Assembly: GCF_002050515.1 (NCBI RefSeq)
Contig: NZ_LTAY01000070.1
Location: 87,781 to 151,780, forward strand
From: Clostridium thermobutyricum DSM 4928
GTDB lineage: Bacteria > Bacillota > Clostridia > Clostridiales > Clostridiaceae
Direction: 5' to 3'
Length of the DNA: 64,000 nt
Shown: one piece after another, positions 49,683-59,744 of the stretch
How positions within the stretch are numbered: the stretch's first letter is position 1
How the letters are laid out: every line of letters starts with the position of its first letter
Notes under the pieces: generated by a model
What the model saw: the letters and a program-made list of their open reading frames with translations, nothing else
Told to the model about the DNA's origin: nothing
Database searches by the model: none
Program-made: the position numbers and the translations under genes

Positions 49683-49838
49683 ATGAGCGATAGATTACAA
49701 AAATTACTAAATGAATATAAAGAAACTAAAAGATGTTTAGAAATGGGAATCGAATGGTTACCAAGTAATGATTTTGCAAAAGCAAAATTAGAAGTAGTAA
49801 ACATGATAATAGAAGATTTAGAAAAAATAGATGCATAA
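49683..49838 (+). CDS. Small hypothetical protein
   Basis: 51 residues starting M-S-D-R-L-Q-K-L-L, mostly helical and charged, soluble. ATG 49683 follows AAGGAG by 9 bases. It is 46 bases after glmS and before a strong terminator, so it is cotranscribed with glmS. No family recognised. Confidence 0.65.
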   Translation: MSDRLQKLLNEYKETKRCLEMGIEWLPSNDFAKAKLEVVNMIIEDLEKIDA

Positions 49839-49840
49839 AT

Positions 49841-49868
49841 AAAAAACCTAGGGTATCCTAGGTTTTTT
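49841..49868 (+). terminator. Intrinsic terminator after the glmS operon
   Basis: 12-bp stem (49841-49852 with 49857-49868) around GTAT, ending in a T run. Confidence 0.92.
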
Positions 49869-49877
49869 TATTTCTTT

Positions 49878-49909
49878 AAGAGGATTAGAAATAATTCTCT
49901 TATTTTTTT
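49878..49909 (+). terminator. Second, tandem terminator
   Basis: AAGAGGATT pairs with AATTCTCTT (one wobble) around AGAAAT, followed by ATTTTTTT. It lies ten bases after the first terminator. Confidence 0.75.
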
Positions 49910-50478
49910 ACTTAAAAATAAAATATATATAACAAATTTATATAAAAATGTATATAAAAAATTAGGTTATTAACAATTAAAAACTTATAAATTAAAGTAT
50001 TATAGAGCTAAATTATATAAAGAGAATTTTTTTATTAGTTATTAAATTATTAATCTAAATTAGATTAGACATTTAAAAATAAGAAGTTTTAAATTTTAAC
50101 TTTTAGGTATTATTTTTGAGATTTATAATAAGAAAAAGTACAAATTTTTAACAAAAAATATGTTGTAAACCATTAAATAATGAATTAAATATACTAAAAA
50201 AGTTAATAAATAGTAATTTTTACATAAATAAAATATGTAAATATAGACTTGGATGTTAATATTTAAAACGAATACAAAGATACTAAAATAATCTGTGAAA
50301 AGATGGTGTATTTTGAGTTTTATTGGAAAAAAAGTGATATTATTGGTTTAAGGAAACCGGTTACTAAATTTAATAAAAAATTATATTTAAAATTCAAATA
50401 ATATTAACAAAAAATAGTCTTAAGATAATGAATGCGCTATAGCTTATTATAACTTTAATGAGGAAAGGTGAAATACTT
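49910..50478 (+). other. Long AT-rich leader of the first etf-lactate dehydrogenase operon
   Basis: About 570 bases without a gene. The only notable site is a cre-like palindrome at 50352-50365. A weak TTGAGT/GATATT promoter-like pair precedes it. I see no riboswitch, tRNA or small coding gene. Confidence 0.4.
50352..50365. promoter_or_regulatory. cre-like site (candidate CcpA/LacI-family operator)
   Basis: GGAAACCGGTTACT matches the cre consensus TGWAANCGNTNWCA at 12 of 14 positions (mismatches at both ends). It is centred about 120 bases upstream of etfB and would allow carbon catabolite repression of lactate use. Confidence 0.4.
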
Positions 50479-51267
50479 ATGAATATTTTCGTATGCATTA
50501 AACAAGTACCAGGAAATTCAAATGTAGAAGTTGATCCTGTTACTGGAGTTTTAAAAAGAGATGGAATAGACACTAAAATGAACCCTTATGATTTATATGC
50601 CTTAGAATCAGGATTAAAAATGAGAGAAGCAAAAGGTGGAAAATTAAATGTAATTAGTATGGGACCACCACAAGCTATGGAAGTTATAAGAGAAGCTTAC
50701 TCTATGGGAGCAGACAATGGATATTTAGTATCAGATAGAAAGTTTGCTGGAGCAGATGTTCTTGCTACAAGTTATACATTATCACAAGGTATTAGAAAAA
50801 TGGGGCAATTTGACATAATACTTTGCGGAAAACAAACAACAGATGGAGATACAGCACAAGTTGGGCCAGAAATGGCAGAGTATTTAAATATACCACATGT
50901 AGCTAATGTAAGAAAAATTGTTGAAGTTAAAGATAAATCAATAATAGTTGAAATGGATATGCCAGATACAGTAGAGATAGCAGAAGTAAAATTCCCATGT
51001 CTTTTAACTGTAGAAAAAGATATATGTCAACCAAGATTACCTTCTTACAGAAAAAAAATGGACACAAAAGATAGAGAAATTACAATGATAAGTTTAAAAG
51101 ATTTTGAAGATAAAAATGAAATGAAATATGGTTTAAATGGTTCTCCGACACAAGTTGAAAGAATATTTCCACCAAAAGTTAATGATGATAGAGAAATGTG
51201 GAATGGTAGTGGAATTGATTTAAGTGAAAAAATGACTTCAAAATTGAAAGAATTAAAATTCATTTAG
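50479..51267 (+). CDS. etfB: Electron transfer flavoprotein beta subunit (lactate dehydrogenase-linked), copy 1
   Basis: 262 residues. C-I-K-Q-V-P-G at the N-terminus and C-G-K-Q-T-T-D-G-D-T-A-Q-V-G-P, the region binding the second (bifurcating) flavin in Etfs of this type. With the following EtfA and FAD dehydrogenase it matches the LctBCD complex of Acetobacterium woodii, which drives lactate oxidation with NAD by consuming reduced ferredoxin. I choose ATG 50479, preceded by AGGAAAGGTG, giving the same length and start as copy 2. Twelve bases separate it from etfA. Confidence 0.92.
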   Translation: MNIFVCIKQVPGNSNVEVDPVTGVLKRDGIDTKMNPYDLYALESGLKMREAKGGKLNVISMGPPQAMEVIREAYSMGADNGYLVSDRKFAGADVLATSYTLSQGIRKMGQFDIILCGKQTTDGDTAQVGPEMAEYLNIPHVANVRKIVEVKDKSIIVEMDMPDTVEIAEVKFPCLLTVEKDICQPRLPSYRKKMDTKDREITMISLKDFEDKNEMKYGLNGSPTQVERIFPPKVNDDREMWNGSGIDLSEKMTSKLKELKFI

Positions 51268-51279
51268 GGGGCTAAAAAG

Positions 51280-52470
51280 ATGGCTAAATTAGTTGTAAAT
51301 CAAGATAAAATAACTAACATAGAAGAACTTATAAAAATATGTCCATTTGGAGCAATGGAAGTAGTTGATGGAAAAGTTGAGATTGGTGCTGCATGTAAAA
51401 TGTGTAGACTTTGTGTTAAAAAAGGACCAAAAGGTGCAGTTGAGTATATAGAAGAAAAAGTTCCTCAAATAGATAAGACACTTTGGAATGGAATAACAGT
51501 TTATGTTGATCACGTAGAAGGAGATATTCATCCTGTAACATTTGAACTTATAGGAAAGGCAAGAGAACTAGCTGACAAAGTTAATCAAAAAGTATACTGT
51601 TTATTTATGGGAGAAAATATTGGGGAAAGAGCTAAAGAATTACTTCATTATGGAGTAGATGAAGTTTTTGTATATGATAAAAAAGAACTTAGAAACTTTA
51701 GAATAGAACCATATACAGCAGTATTTGAAGATTTTACAAATAAAGTAAAGCCAGCAGTTTTATTAGTTGGGGCAACTACAGTTGGAAGATCACTTGCACC
51801 AAGAGTTGCTGCAAGATTTAGAACAGGATTAACAGCAGATTGTACAATTTTAGATATAAAAGAAAATACAGATTTAATACAAATAAGACCAGCATTTGGT
51901 GGTAATATAATGGCACAAATAGTAACTCCAAATTCAAGACCTCAAATGGCAACTGTTAGATATAAAGTTATGTCTGCACCAGAAAGAAATGAAAAAGAAA
52001 GTGGAAAAATCATAAATTGTGAAATTTCTTCTTCAAAATTAATTTCTAATATGGAAGTTAAAGGAGTTATTCCTAAAGAAAAAGAAACAGGAATAGCAGA
52101 TGCAGAAGTACTTGTTGTTGCAGGTAGAGGAATAAAAGCAGAAAAAGATATGAATATGGTTAAAGAATTAGCTGATTTACTTGGAGGACAAGTAGCAGTT
52201 ACAAGACCATTAATAGAATGTGGATGGGAAGATGCTAAAAAGCAAGTTGGATTAAGTGGTAGAACTGTAAGACCAAAACTTATAATAACACTTGGAGTAT
52301 CAGGAGCAGTACAATTTACAGCTGGAATGGATAATTCAGATTATATTTTCGCAGTTAATACTGATGAAAAAGCTCCTATATTTAAGGTTGCGAACTATGG
52401 AGTCGTAGGAGATATATATGATGTAGTACCAAAATTAATTGAGAAAATAAAAGTTTCTAAGGGGGCATAA
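51280..52470 (+). CDS. etfA: Electron transfer flavoprotein alpha subunit with N-terminal ferredoxin-like domain, copy 1
   Basis: 396 residues. The first about 60 residues carry C-P-F-G-A-M and C-K-M-C-R-L-C, the ligand set for one [4Fe-4S] cluster: the Cys-Pro of a first motif plus the CxxCxxC of a second. The fourth Cys of that second motif is Gly (K-K-G-P). The Etf alpha domains follow, with the FAD-binding S-G-R-T-V-R-P-K and [10 protein letters not shown]. LctC of A. woodii has such an extension as I recall. Copy 2 lacks it. Confidence 0.93.
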   Translation: MAKLVVNQDKITNIEELIKICPFGAMEVVDGKVEIGAACKMCRLCVKKGPKGAVEYIEEKVPQIDKTLWNGITVYVDHVEGDIHPVTFELIGKARELADKVNQKVYCLFMGENIGERAKELLHYGVDEVFVYDKKELRNFRIEPYTAVFEDFTNKVKPAVLLVGATTVGRSLAPRVAARFRTGLTADCTILDIKENTDLIQIRPAFGGNIMAQIVTPNSRPQMATVRYKVMSAPERNEKESGKIINCEISSSKLISNMEVKGVIPKEKETGIADAEVLVVAGRGIKAEKDMNMVKELADLLGGQVAVTRPLIECGWEDAKKQVGLSGRTVRPKLIITLGVSGAVQFTAGMDNSDYIFAVNTDEKAPIFKVANYGVVGDIYDVVPKLIEKIKVSKGA

Positions 52471-52472
52471 TC

Positions 52473-53873
52473 ATGAGTTATAAAATTATTGATTCAAAAG
52501 ATATTAAAAATATAATTGAAATAATAAAAGATGAAGATAGAGTTTTAATGGGTGAAAATATAAGTGAGGAATATAGTCATGATGAACTTTCTGGAGTAAA
52601 TAAATCACCAGAATTAGTAGTAAAAGTATCATCAACAGAAGAGGTTTCAGAGATAGTTAAATATGCAAATGAACATAATATAGTAATTACAGGAAGAGGA
52701 GCAGGAACAGGTTTAGTTGGTGCTGCAGTTCCGGTTTTTGGAGGAATAGTTTTAGATTTAACTTTGATGAATCATATTTTAGAACTTGATGAAGAAAATT
52801 TAACTTTAACAGTTGAACCAGGTGTTCTATTAATGGAAATCTCTAAATATGTAGAAGAACATGATCTTTTCTACCCACCAGATCCAGGAGAAAAAACAGC
52901 TACAATAGGTGGTAACATAAGTACAAATGCTGGAGGAATGAGAGCAGTTAAGTATGGAGTTACAAGAGATTATGTAAGAGGGCTAGAAGTTGTTCTACCA
53001 AATGGGGATATAGTTAATTTTGGTGGAAAAGTAGTTAAAAATAGTTCAGGATATTCATTAAAAGATTTAATGATAGGTTCAGAAGGAACTTTAGGAATAA
53101 TAACAAAAGCTATATTAAAGCTTATACCTTTACCTAAAAAAGCAATTAGTCTTTTAGTACCTTTCCCAGATTTAGATAAAGCTATAGGAACAGTTCCTAA
53201 AATAATAAAATCAAAATCAATACCAACAGCAATAGAATTTATGCAAAGAGCGGCAATTGTATCATCAGAAGAGTATCTAGGTAAAAAATTCCCAGACAAT
53301 CAATCAGATGCATATCTTTTATTAACTTTTGACGGAGATAGTAAAGAGGAAATAGAAAGAACTTATGATAGAGTTGCTAAGATTTGTTTAGAAGAAGGGG
53401 CAATAGATGTATTAATTTCAGATACTGATGAAAGACAAGAATCAATTTGGACAGCTAGAGGTGCATTCCTTGAAGCTATTAAAGCATCTACTACAGAAAT
53501 GGATGAAGTTGATGTAGTTGTTCCTAGAAATAAAGTTTCAACTTTTGTTAAATTTACAGATGAATTACAAGAAAAAGTTGGAATAAGAATTAGATCATTT
53601 GGACATGCTGGAGATGGTAACTTACATGTTTATATATTAAGAGATAATTTAAATGAATCAGAATGGCATAAAAAATTAGAGAAAGCTATGGGATATATGT
53701 ATGAAAAAGCAAATGAACTTGAAGGACAAGTTTCAGGTGAACATGGAATTGGATTTGCAAAAGTACCTTATATTAAAAAATCTTTACCAAAAGATAGTAT
53801 AGATATAATGAGAGGTATTAAAGGTGTATTTGATCCAAATAATATATTAAATCCAGGAAAAGTTTGCGAATAA
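52473..53873 (+). CDS. lctD: FAD-linked D-lactate/2-hydroxyacid dehydrogenase (LctD/GlcD type), copy 1
   Basis: 466 residues. The FAD PCMH domain has [12 protein letters not shown] and [14 protein letters not shown]. The C-terminal substrate domain has [11 protein letters not shown] and S-G-E-H-G-I-G. It oxidises lactate (or a similar 2-hydroxy acid) and passes electrons to EtfAB. It lies 2 bases after etfA, in one operon. A 107-bp stretch (52875-52981) is identical to copy 2. Confidence 0.92.
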   Translation: MSYKIIDSKDIKNIIEIIKDEDRVLMGENISEEYSHDELSGVNKSPELVVKVSSTEEVSEIVKYANEHNIVITGRGAGTGLVGAAVPVFGGIVLDLTLMNHILELDEENLTLTVEPGVLLMEISKYVEEHDLFYPPDPGEKTATIGGNISTNAGGMRAVKYGVTRDYVRGLEVVLPNGDIVNFGGKVVKNSSGYSLKDLMIGSEGTLGIITKAILKLIPLPKKAISLLVPFPDLDKAIGTVPKIIKSKSIPTAIEFMQRAAIVSSEEYLGKKFPDNQSDAYLLLTFDGDSKEEIERTYDRVAKICLEEGAIDVLISDTDERQESIWTARGAFLEAIKASTTEMDEVDVVVPRNKVSTFVKFTDELQEKVGIRIRSFGHAGDGNLHVYILRDNLNESEWHKKLEKAMGYMYEKANELEGQVSGEHGIGFAKVPYIKKSLPKDSIDIMRGIKGVFDPNNILNPGKVCE

Positions 53874-53894
53874 AAATTTTAGATAATTAAAAAT

Positions 53895-53946
53895 AAATGA
53901 GGTTAATTTAAATCATACCACAGGTGATTTAGACTAGCCTCATTTT
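53895..53946 (+). terminator. Nested-hairpin terminator after operon 1
   Basis: AAATGAGG pairs with CCTCATTT, with an inner TAAATCA/TGATTTA stem. Ends in TTTTATAT. Confidence 0.65.
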
Positions 53947-53974
53947 ATATAAATTTTATAATGAAGGTGATAAA

Positions 53975-56374
53975 ATGAGTTTTTTAGAAAAAGGTTTCGT
54001 TAAACCATCAGAAAGGATACTAAGATTAAAAGATGAAATTTTTAGTGCAAAGCCAGTTATAGAAGTAGATAGAGCTAGACTAATAACAGAATCTTTTAAG
54101 GAAACAGAAAATGAACCAATATTAATAAGAAAAGCTAAAGCGCTAAAAAACATTTTAGAAAACTTGCCAATAATAATAAGACCAGGAGAACTTATTGTGG
54201 GAAGTATGACTGTAAATCCAAGATCTTCTCAAGTTTTTCCTGAGTTTTCAAATAAGTGGCTTGAACAAGAGTTTGACACTTTAGCAAGTAGAACCTCAGA
54301 TGCATTTTATATATCAGAAGAGTCTAAAAAAGAATTAAAAGAAATTTTTAAGTATTGGGAAGGTAAGACAGTAAGTGAACTTGCTACTTCTTACATGTCA
54401 GAAGAAACTAAAAAAGCAATGAAGTCAGATGTATTTACAGTATCTAATTATCATTACAACGGACTTGGACATTTATCAGTTGATTATAAAAAAATATTAG
54501 AAAAAGGATTTAATGGAATAATAGAAGAAGTAAAATTAAAAATTAATGAAGTTGATGAAAATGCAGCAGAAAATGTTAAAAAAATTGCATTTTGGAATTC
54601 TATAATTATTTCATTAGAAGCAAGCAAAAAATTTGTTCATAGATATGCAGAATTAGCAAGAGGAATGGCTGAAATAGAAAATGATAGCATAAGAAAAGGT
54701 GAATTGTTACAAATATCAGAAGTTTGTGAAACAATAGCAGAAGAACCAGCTAAAACATTCCAAGAAGCTTGTCAGTTATTCTGGTTTACTCAAATTATAA
54801 TTAGTTTAGAGTCTAATGGACATGCAATATCACCATCAAGGTTTGATCAATATATGTATCCATATTTTAAAAATGACACATTGAGTGAAGAAGAAAAAAG
54901 AGAAATTTTACATTGTTTATGGATAAAATTTAATGATCCTAATAAAGTTAGAGATGCTGTTACAACAAAAGCATTTAGTGGATATTCAATGTTCCAAAAT
55001 TTAATTGTAGGTGGACAAACAAAAGAAGGAAAAGATGCAACAAATGAATTAAGTTATATGTGTTTAGAAGCAACAGGAAGCTTAAAAACACCACAACCAT
55101 CTTTATCAGTTAGAATATGGAGTAAAACTCCTTATGAATTCTTAATAAGAACTTGTGAAGTAACAAGAATTGGACTTGGACTTCCAGCTTATTATAATGA
55201 TGAAGTTATAATTCCTATGTTAGTTAATAATGGAATAACTCTTGAAGATGCAAGAGATTATGGAATTGTTGGATGTGTTGAACCACAAGTTCCAGCAAAA
55301 ACTGATGGTTGGTATGATGCAGCATTCTTTAATCTTGCAAAAGTATTAGAAATGACTATAAATAATGGTAATATAAATGGAATTCAATATGGTCCTAGAA
55401 CAGGTAAATTTATAGAATTTAAAAATACAGATGAAATATTAGAAGCTTATAAGAAACAAACAGAATACTTTGTTTCTAAAATGATATCAGCTGATAATTG
55501 TGTTGATATAGCTCATGCAGAAAGAGCACCACTTCCTTTCTTATCATGTCTTTTAGATGATTGTATAAATAAAGGATTAGCAATACAACAAGGTGGAGGA
55601 CATTATAGATTTTCAGGTCCTTTAGGAGTAGGAGTAGCTAATGTTGGAGATTCATTAATGGCTATAAAAACTCTTGTATTTGATCAAAAACAGATAACTT
55701 TAGAAGAATTATATAATGCATTAAAAACAAATTTTGGAGAACATGAAAAAGATAAAGTTAAAAAAGAAAGATATGAAGAAATAAGATATATGCTAATTCA
55801 TAAAGCAGATAAATATGGAAATGATTTGGATGAAGTTGATGAATTTACTCGTGAAGGAGCATTAATATATTGTAAAGAGGTAATGAAACATAAAAATCAA
55901 AGAGGTGGTAAATTTATACCAGGACTTTATCCAGTATCAAATAATGTTCACTTAGGAGAATTAGTTGGAGCAACACCTGATGGAAGACTTGCTTTTTCAA
56001 CTTTAGCTGATGGAGTTTCTCCAAGTAGAGGATTTGATGTTAATGGTCCAACAGCAGCCGCAAATTCAGTTGCAAAATTAGATCATTTCAGTGCTCCAAG
56101 TGGAACTTTATTTAATCAAAAATTTAATACTGGCTCTTTAAAAGGAGATAATGGTTTAGAAAATTTAGGTTCTATAATAAGAAGTTATTTTGATCAAAAA
56201 GGAATGCATATGCAATTTAATGTAATTGATAAAGAAACATTATTAAAGGCACAAAAACATCCAGAAGATTATAGAGATTTAATAGTTCGTGTTGCTGGAT
56301 ATAGTGCACAGTTTGTATGTTTAGATAAAGGAGTTCAAGATGATATTATCAAGAGAACAGAACAAACAATGTAA
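53975..56374 (+). CDS. Glycyl radical diol dehydratase (B12-independent glycerol/propanediol dehydratase-like)
   Basis: 799 residues. The thiyl Cys lies in G-C-V-E-P (Cys434, Glu436), the eliminase signature rather than the Cys-Cys of pyruvate formate-lyase. The radical Gly is Gly775 in R-V-A-G-Y-S-A. The sequence closely resembles, from memory, the C. butyricum glycerol dehydratase DhaB1 throughout (for example R-S-S-Q-V-F-P-E-F-S-N-K-W-L). His283 is followed by Ala284 where I recall Ser in that enzyme, so 1,2-propanediol or another diol may be the substrate. The gene for its activase overlaps the 3' end. No microcompartment or propanol dehydrogenase genes are adjacent. Confidence 0.88.
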   Translation: MSFLEKGFVKPSERILRLKDEIFSAKPVIEVDRARLITESFKETENEPILIRKAKALKNILENLPIIIRPGELIVGSMTVNPRSSQVFPEFSNKWLEQEFDTLASRTSDAFYISEESKKELKEIFKYWEGKTVSELATSYMSEETKKAMKSDVFTVSNYHYNGLGHLSVDYKKILEKGFNGIIEEVKLKINEVDENAAENVKKIAFWNSIIISLEASKKFVHRYAELARGMAEIENDSIRKGELLQISEVCETIAEEPAKTFQEACQLFWFTQIIISLESNGHAISPSRFDQYMYPYFKNDTLSEEEKREILHCLWIKFNDPNKVRDAVTTKAFSGYSMFQNLIVGGQTKEGKDATNELSYMCLEATGSLKTPQPSLSVRIWSKTPYEFLIRTCEVTRIGLGLPAYYNDEVIIPMLVNNGITLEDARDYGIVGCVEPQVPAKTDGWYDAAFFNLAKVLEMTINNGNINGIQYGPRTGKFIEFKNTDEILEAYKKQTEYFVSKMISADNCVDIAHAERAPLPFLSCLLDDCINKGLAIQQGGGHYRFSGPLGVGVANVGDSLMAIKTLVFDQKQITLEELYNALKTNFGEHEKDKVKKERYEEIRYMLIHKADKYGNDLDEVDEFTREGALIYCKEVMKHKNQRGGKFIPGLYPVSNNVHLGELVGATPDGRLAFSTLADGVSPSRGFDVNGPTAAANSVAKLDHFSAPSGTLFNQKFNTGSLKGDNGLENLGSIIRSYFDQKGMHMQFNVIDKETLLKAQKHPEDYRDLIVRVAGYSAQFVCLDKGVQDDIIKRTEQTM

Positions 56375-57287
56375 TATTACAGGAAGAGTTTTTAATATAC
56401 AAAAATTTTCTGTAAATGATGGGCCAGGAATAAGAACCATTGTATTTTTAAAAGGATGTCCATTAAGATGTAAATGGTGTAGTAATCCTGAATCTCAAAA
56501 TAAAGAATTTCAATTAATGTATAATAATCAAAATTGTATTGAATGTTATAAGTGTGTACAAACATGTGGAAAATGTGCAATCGAAAAAAATAATAGTGGA
56601 AAAAAATTAAAAATAAATAGAAATATATGTGATGATTGTGGAAAGTGTGTTGAAAAGTGTTATTCTGAAGCACTTGTAATGTCAGGAAAAAATATGACTG
56701 TAGAAGAAGTCATAAAAGAAGTTAAAAAAGATTCAGCCCAATTTAGACGCTCAAAAGGTGGTTTAACTATCTCTGGGGGAGAACCTTTAATGCAAGAGGA
56801 GTTTACAAAACAATTATTAATTGAAGCAAAAAGAAATGGAATAAATACTGCAATAGAGACTACTGGATATGGAAATGAAAAATTTATTGAAGAAATAATT
56901 CCTTTAATAGATGTAATTTTATTAGATATAAAAAATCTGAATTCTGAAAAACATAAAAAGTTTACAGGAGTAGATAATAAAATTATATTAGAAAATACAA
57001 AGAGAATAGCTGAATTAGCAAAAGAATTAATAATAAGAGTTCCTGTAATACAAGGATTTAATGCAGATAAGAAAAGTATAAGAGATATAGCAAAGTTTGT
57101 TAGATCATTAGAAACAATAGATGAAATTCATCTTCTTCCATATCATAAAATGGGTGTCAATAAATATGAATGTTTAGGAAGAGATTATGAGCTTTTAGAT
57201 TTAGAAACACCAAGTGAAAAATTAATGGATGATTTAAGAGAAGAAGTTTTAAAAGAAGGATTAATGTGTAATATAGGAGCAGTTTAG
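56340..57287 (+). CDS. Glycyl radical enzyme activase (radical SAM)
   Basis: 315 residues. The radical SAM motif C-P-L-R-C-K-W-C is near residue 39, and an inserted ferredoxin segment with two Cys clusters (C-I-E-C-Y-K-C and C-D-D-C-G-K-C) follows. G-G-E-P-L is the SAM-binding motif. It installs the glycyl radical on the dehydratase. It starts 35 bases inside the dehydratase gene, with AAAGGAG 7 bases before its ATG, so translation is coupled. Confidence 0.93.
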   Translation: MILSREQNKQCNITGRVFNIQKFSVNDGPGIRTIVFLKGCPLRCKWCSNPESQNKEFQLMYNNQNCIECYKCVQTCGKCAIEKNNSGKKLKINRNICDDCGKCVEKCYSEALVMSGKNMTVEEVIKEVKKDSAQFRRSKGGLTISGGEPLMQEEFTKQLLIEAKRNGINTAIETTGYGNEKFIEEIIPLIDVILLDIKNLNSEKHKKFTGVDNKIILENTKRIAELAKELIIRVPVIQGFNADKKSIRDIAKFVRSLETIDEIHLLPYHKMGVNKYECLGRDYELLDLETPSEKLMDDLREEVLKEGLMCNIGAV

Positions 57288-57290
57288 CAG

Positions 57291-57325
57291 AAAAGGGCAT
57301 CTCAAAATTTGAGGTGTCCTTTTTA
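57291..57325 (+). terminator. Intrinsic terminator after the activase
   Basis: About 16-bp stem with two wobble pairs (57291-57306 with 57309-57324), T tail. Confidence 0.85.
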
Positions 57326-57516
57326 GTTTTAAATGTTTCATTTGTATTTAGAGAAGGTACTATTATTTGATTATAAATTTAAATTAAAAACATAAAGAGA
57401 GTAAGAGAATAAATAAAATTTTGGAATATTAATATAGATATCTATTAATATTATATTGTGAAAGTAAATTTATTAACATATAATGGAATAAAGGTTTAGG
57501 GATTAGGAGAAGTGTT

Positions 57517-58047
57517 ATGAGAAAGTATATTTTTTTAGGTTTAATTACAATTATGTTATTACCTTTAAGTTTAACTCAATGTAACACTAATGATAAAAAT
57601 TTAGACAAAACAGAATATGAATATCCTCATATAAATGAAGCTTTAAATGAGTTATATGAAAATAGAGAACTTAAAAGTGATATAGAAGCAGAAAATACTA
57701 TTAGAAGAGCTATAGAATCTAAAAATAATAAAGATGAAAAACAAGTAAAAAGATATTATGAAGAGAGATATAGAGACTCCGACTTTAGATTGGAGAATCT
57801 GAAAAGTATTAAATTAAAGAAAATTGAGTTTATTGATGATATAAACATGTATAAACAGTATATAAAAGACTGGATATTAGTTAAGAAAATAAATATAGAA
57901 GATTTAAAAATTTACTTAGTTACTTATGATGCACAATATATTGATGAGCTTAAAGAACCAGTTGGTAATGGAGAAGATATGAAATATTGCACACTTATTA
58001 AAGAAGAAACTGGTGATTGGAAAATTCATCAGGTTGGAGAATGGTAG
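57517..58047 (+). CDS. Putative lipoprotein of unknown function
   Basis: 176 residues. The hydrophobic signal (about 4-20) ends L-S-L-T-Q-C, a near-lipobox with Gln at -1 instead of Gly/Ala/Ser, so lipidation at Cys22 is possible but not certain. The rest is charged; the C-terminal part (L-K-I-Y-L-V-T-Y-D then W-K-I-H-Q-V-G) resembles the small NTF2-like/DUF4829 domains of clostridia, by impression only. The ribosome binding site is GGAGAAG. Stands alone between terminators. Confidence 0.65.
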   Translation: MRKYIFLGLITIMLLPLSLTQCNTNDKNLDKTEYEYPHINEALNELYENRELKSDIEAENTIRRAIESKNNKDEKQVKRYYEERYRDSDFRLENLKSIKLKKIEFIDDINMYKQYIKDWILVKKINIEDLKIYLVTYDAQYIDELKEPVGNGEDMKYCTLIKEETGDWKIHQVGEW

Positions 58048-58165
58048 AATCTATAAATAAAAATTAATTTTGATGGTCAAATAGAAAAATTATAGTTTAT
58101 TATTAGAAGAATATATAAGAAAAAATATGATTAAACGGTAAAATTAAAAAGTTATATAAATAGTA

Positions 58166-58203
58166 AAAAGTTGATTTTTATATTAATAAAAATCAACTTT
58201 TAT
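58166..58203. terminator. Bidirectional terminator
   Basis: Perfect 16-bp stem (58166-58181 with 58186-58201) around ATTA, A-rich before and T-rich in the right arm. It lies between convergent genes. Confidence 0.85.
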
Positions 58204-58248
58204 TATGTATAAATATTAATTTGTATTTATCAGAATTAAGATAAAACA

Positions 58249-59625
58249 TTATTTTTTATTTAAATTAGAATTTTTTATTGAATATATGAAATAAAATATA
58301 ATAGCTACAACAATAAAGATAATAAAATAAATCCATGTTGAAAATGGTAAGCTGACCATCAAAAATCCACAACTTAATATAGCTAAAATAGGTATTAAAG
58401 GAACGAATGGTGTTCTAAATCCTCTTTTAAAATCTGGATTAGTTTTTCTAAAAACTATAACTGATAAAGAAACCATTAGATATACAAATAATAATGCTAA
58501 AGTAGAAGCATTAGCAAGGCTATCTAATTGAACAAATCCAGATAGTATTGCTCCAATTATTCCAATAGTCCATAGAGAAACATTAGGAACTGCATGTTTA
58601 TTTTGTTTAGAAAATACTTTTGGAATTAATCCATCACTTGAAAGTGCAGATAAAATACGAGAATTTCCAAATCCAATAGCAAATATTATAGCAAGAATTC
58701 CTAAAATAGCTCCTATTGATAATATGCTTGAAGCTAAATGATGTCCAACTTGGAGTAATGCATAAGCTAAAGCATCACCTTGATTTAAATCTTTATATGG
58801 AACCATTCCAGTTAATACAAAGGAAACTATACAATATATTATTGCACAAGCAATTATTGATAAAATTAATGCTCGTGGTAAAGTTTTTTGAGGATTTATA
58901 GTTTCTTCAGCAGCAGATGCTGTAACATCAAACCCTGTATAAGCGAGAAATAATACAGAAGCACCACTTATTACGCCAGAGATTCCCATAGGAAAAAAAG
59001 GAGTTAAATTATCAATATCAATATAAAACACACCAACTAATACAAAAATTACTATTACTAAAACTTTTAATATAACTATTATATTATTAAATAATTTACT
59101 TTCATTTCCGCCTAAAGATAATATGTACATTATAAAAAGAGTTATTAAAACAGCTGGTAAATTTATAATTCCACCATTGCTTGGAATTTTAGAAATAGCA
59201 ATTGGTAAGCTTATATTAAATATTTCCAAGAAAGAATTTAAATAGTCAGACCAACCATTAGAAACTAATCCTAAGGCTAATACATATCCAAAAATAACCG
59301 AAACTCCAACTATATATCCAAAGATTTCTCCGAGAGACACATATACATAGGTATAAGAACCACCAGAACTTGGAATAGATGAAGCAAATTCGCTATAACA
59401 TAAAACTACAAATATAGATGCAATACCTGCAATTATAAAAGATAGAATTTCTCCAGGTCCAGCAAGGGTAGCAGCAACAACACCAGGAAGAACTAAAACT
59501 CCAGTCCCAATTACTGCACCAATACTCATAAGTGTTAAATCAAGAGTTTTTAAAGTTCTTTTTTTATTACTCTTATTAGAGTCTGATATTACATCATTTA
59601 CATTTTGCTTTCTGAAAATATTCAT
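58249..59625 (-). CDS. APC-family amino acid permease
   Basis: 458 residues with twelve hydrophobic segments. The first helix carries G-A-V-I-G-T-G-V-L-V-L-P, the family substrate-binding kink, and helix 2-3 the S-I-P-S-S-G-G-S-Y-T-Y-V motif. It imports or exchanges an amino acid or amine; specificity cannot be read. I choose ATG 59625, after GGGAGG; the longer reading adds 15 residues ahead of that site. It is divergent from the flavin-binding gene. Confidence 0.9.
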   Translation of the reverse strand: MNIFRKQNVNDVISDSNKSNKKRTLKTLDLTLMSIGAVIGTGVLVLPGVVAATLAGPGEILSFIIAGIASIFVVLCYSEFASSIPSSGGSYTYVYVSLGEIFGYIVGVSVIFGYVLALGLVSNGWSDYLNSFLEIFNISLPIAISKIPSNGGIINLPAVLITLFIMYILSLGGNESKLFNNIIVILKVLVIVIFVLVGVFYIDIDNLTPFFPMGISGVISGASVLFLAYTGFDVTASAAEETINPQKTLPRALILSIIACAIIYCIVSFVLTGMVPYKDLNQGDALAYALLQVGHHLASSILSIGAILGILAIIFAIGFGNSRILSALSSDGLIPKVFSKQNKHAVPNVSLWTIGIIGAILSGFVQLDSLANASTLALLFVYLMVSLSVIVFRKTNPDFKRGFRTPFVPLIPILAILSCGFLMVSLPFSTWIYFIIFIVVAIIFYFIYSIKNSNLNKK

Positions 59626-59744
59626 TAAAACAACCTCCCTCTCTTTAGTTAGTATTAGTGATGAGAACAAAAATATTCATTAATGGGTCATATAGCATTA
59701 ATATAATTATGTTAATATTAGAAAAAAAAGGAGGGAGTTTTATT

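Noticed and set aside
53975..56374. Pyruvate formate-lyase
   Set aside because: The active-site motif is G-C-V-E-P, not Cys-Cys, and the sequence resembles diol dehydratases throughout.
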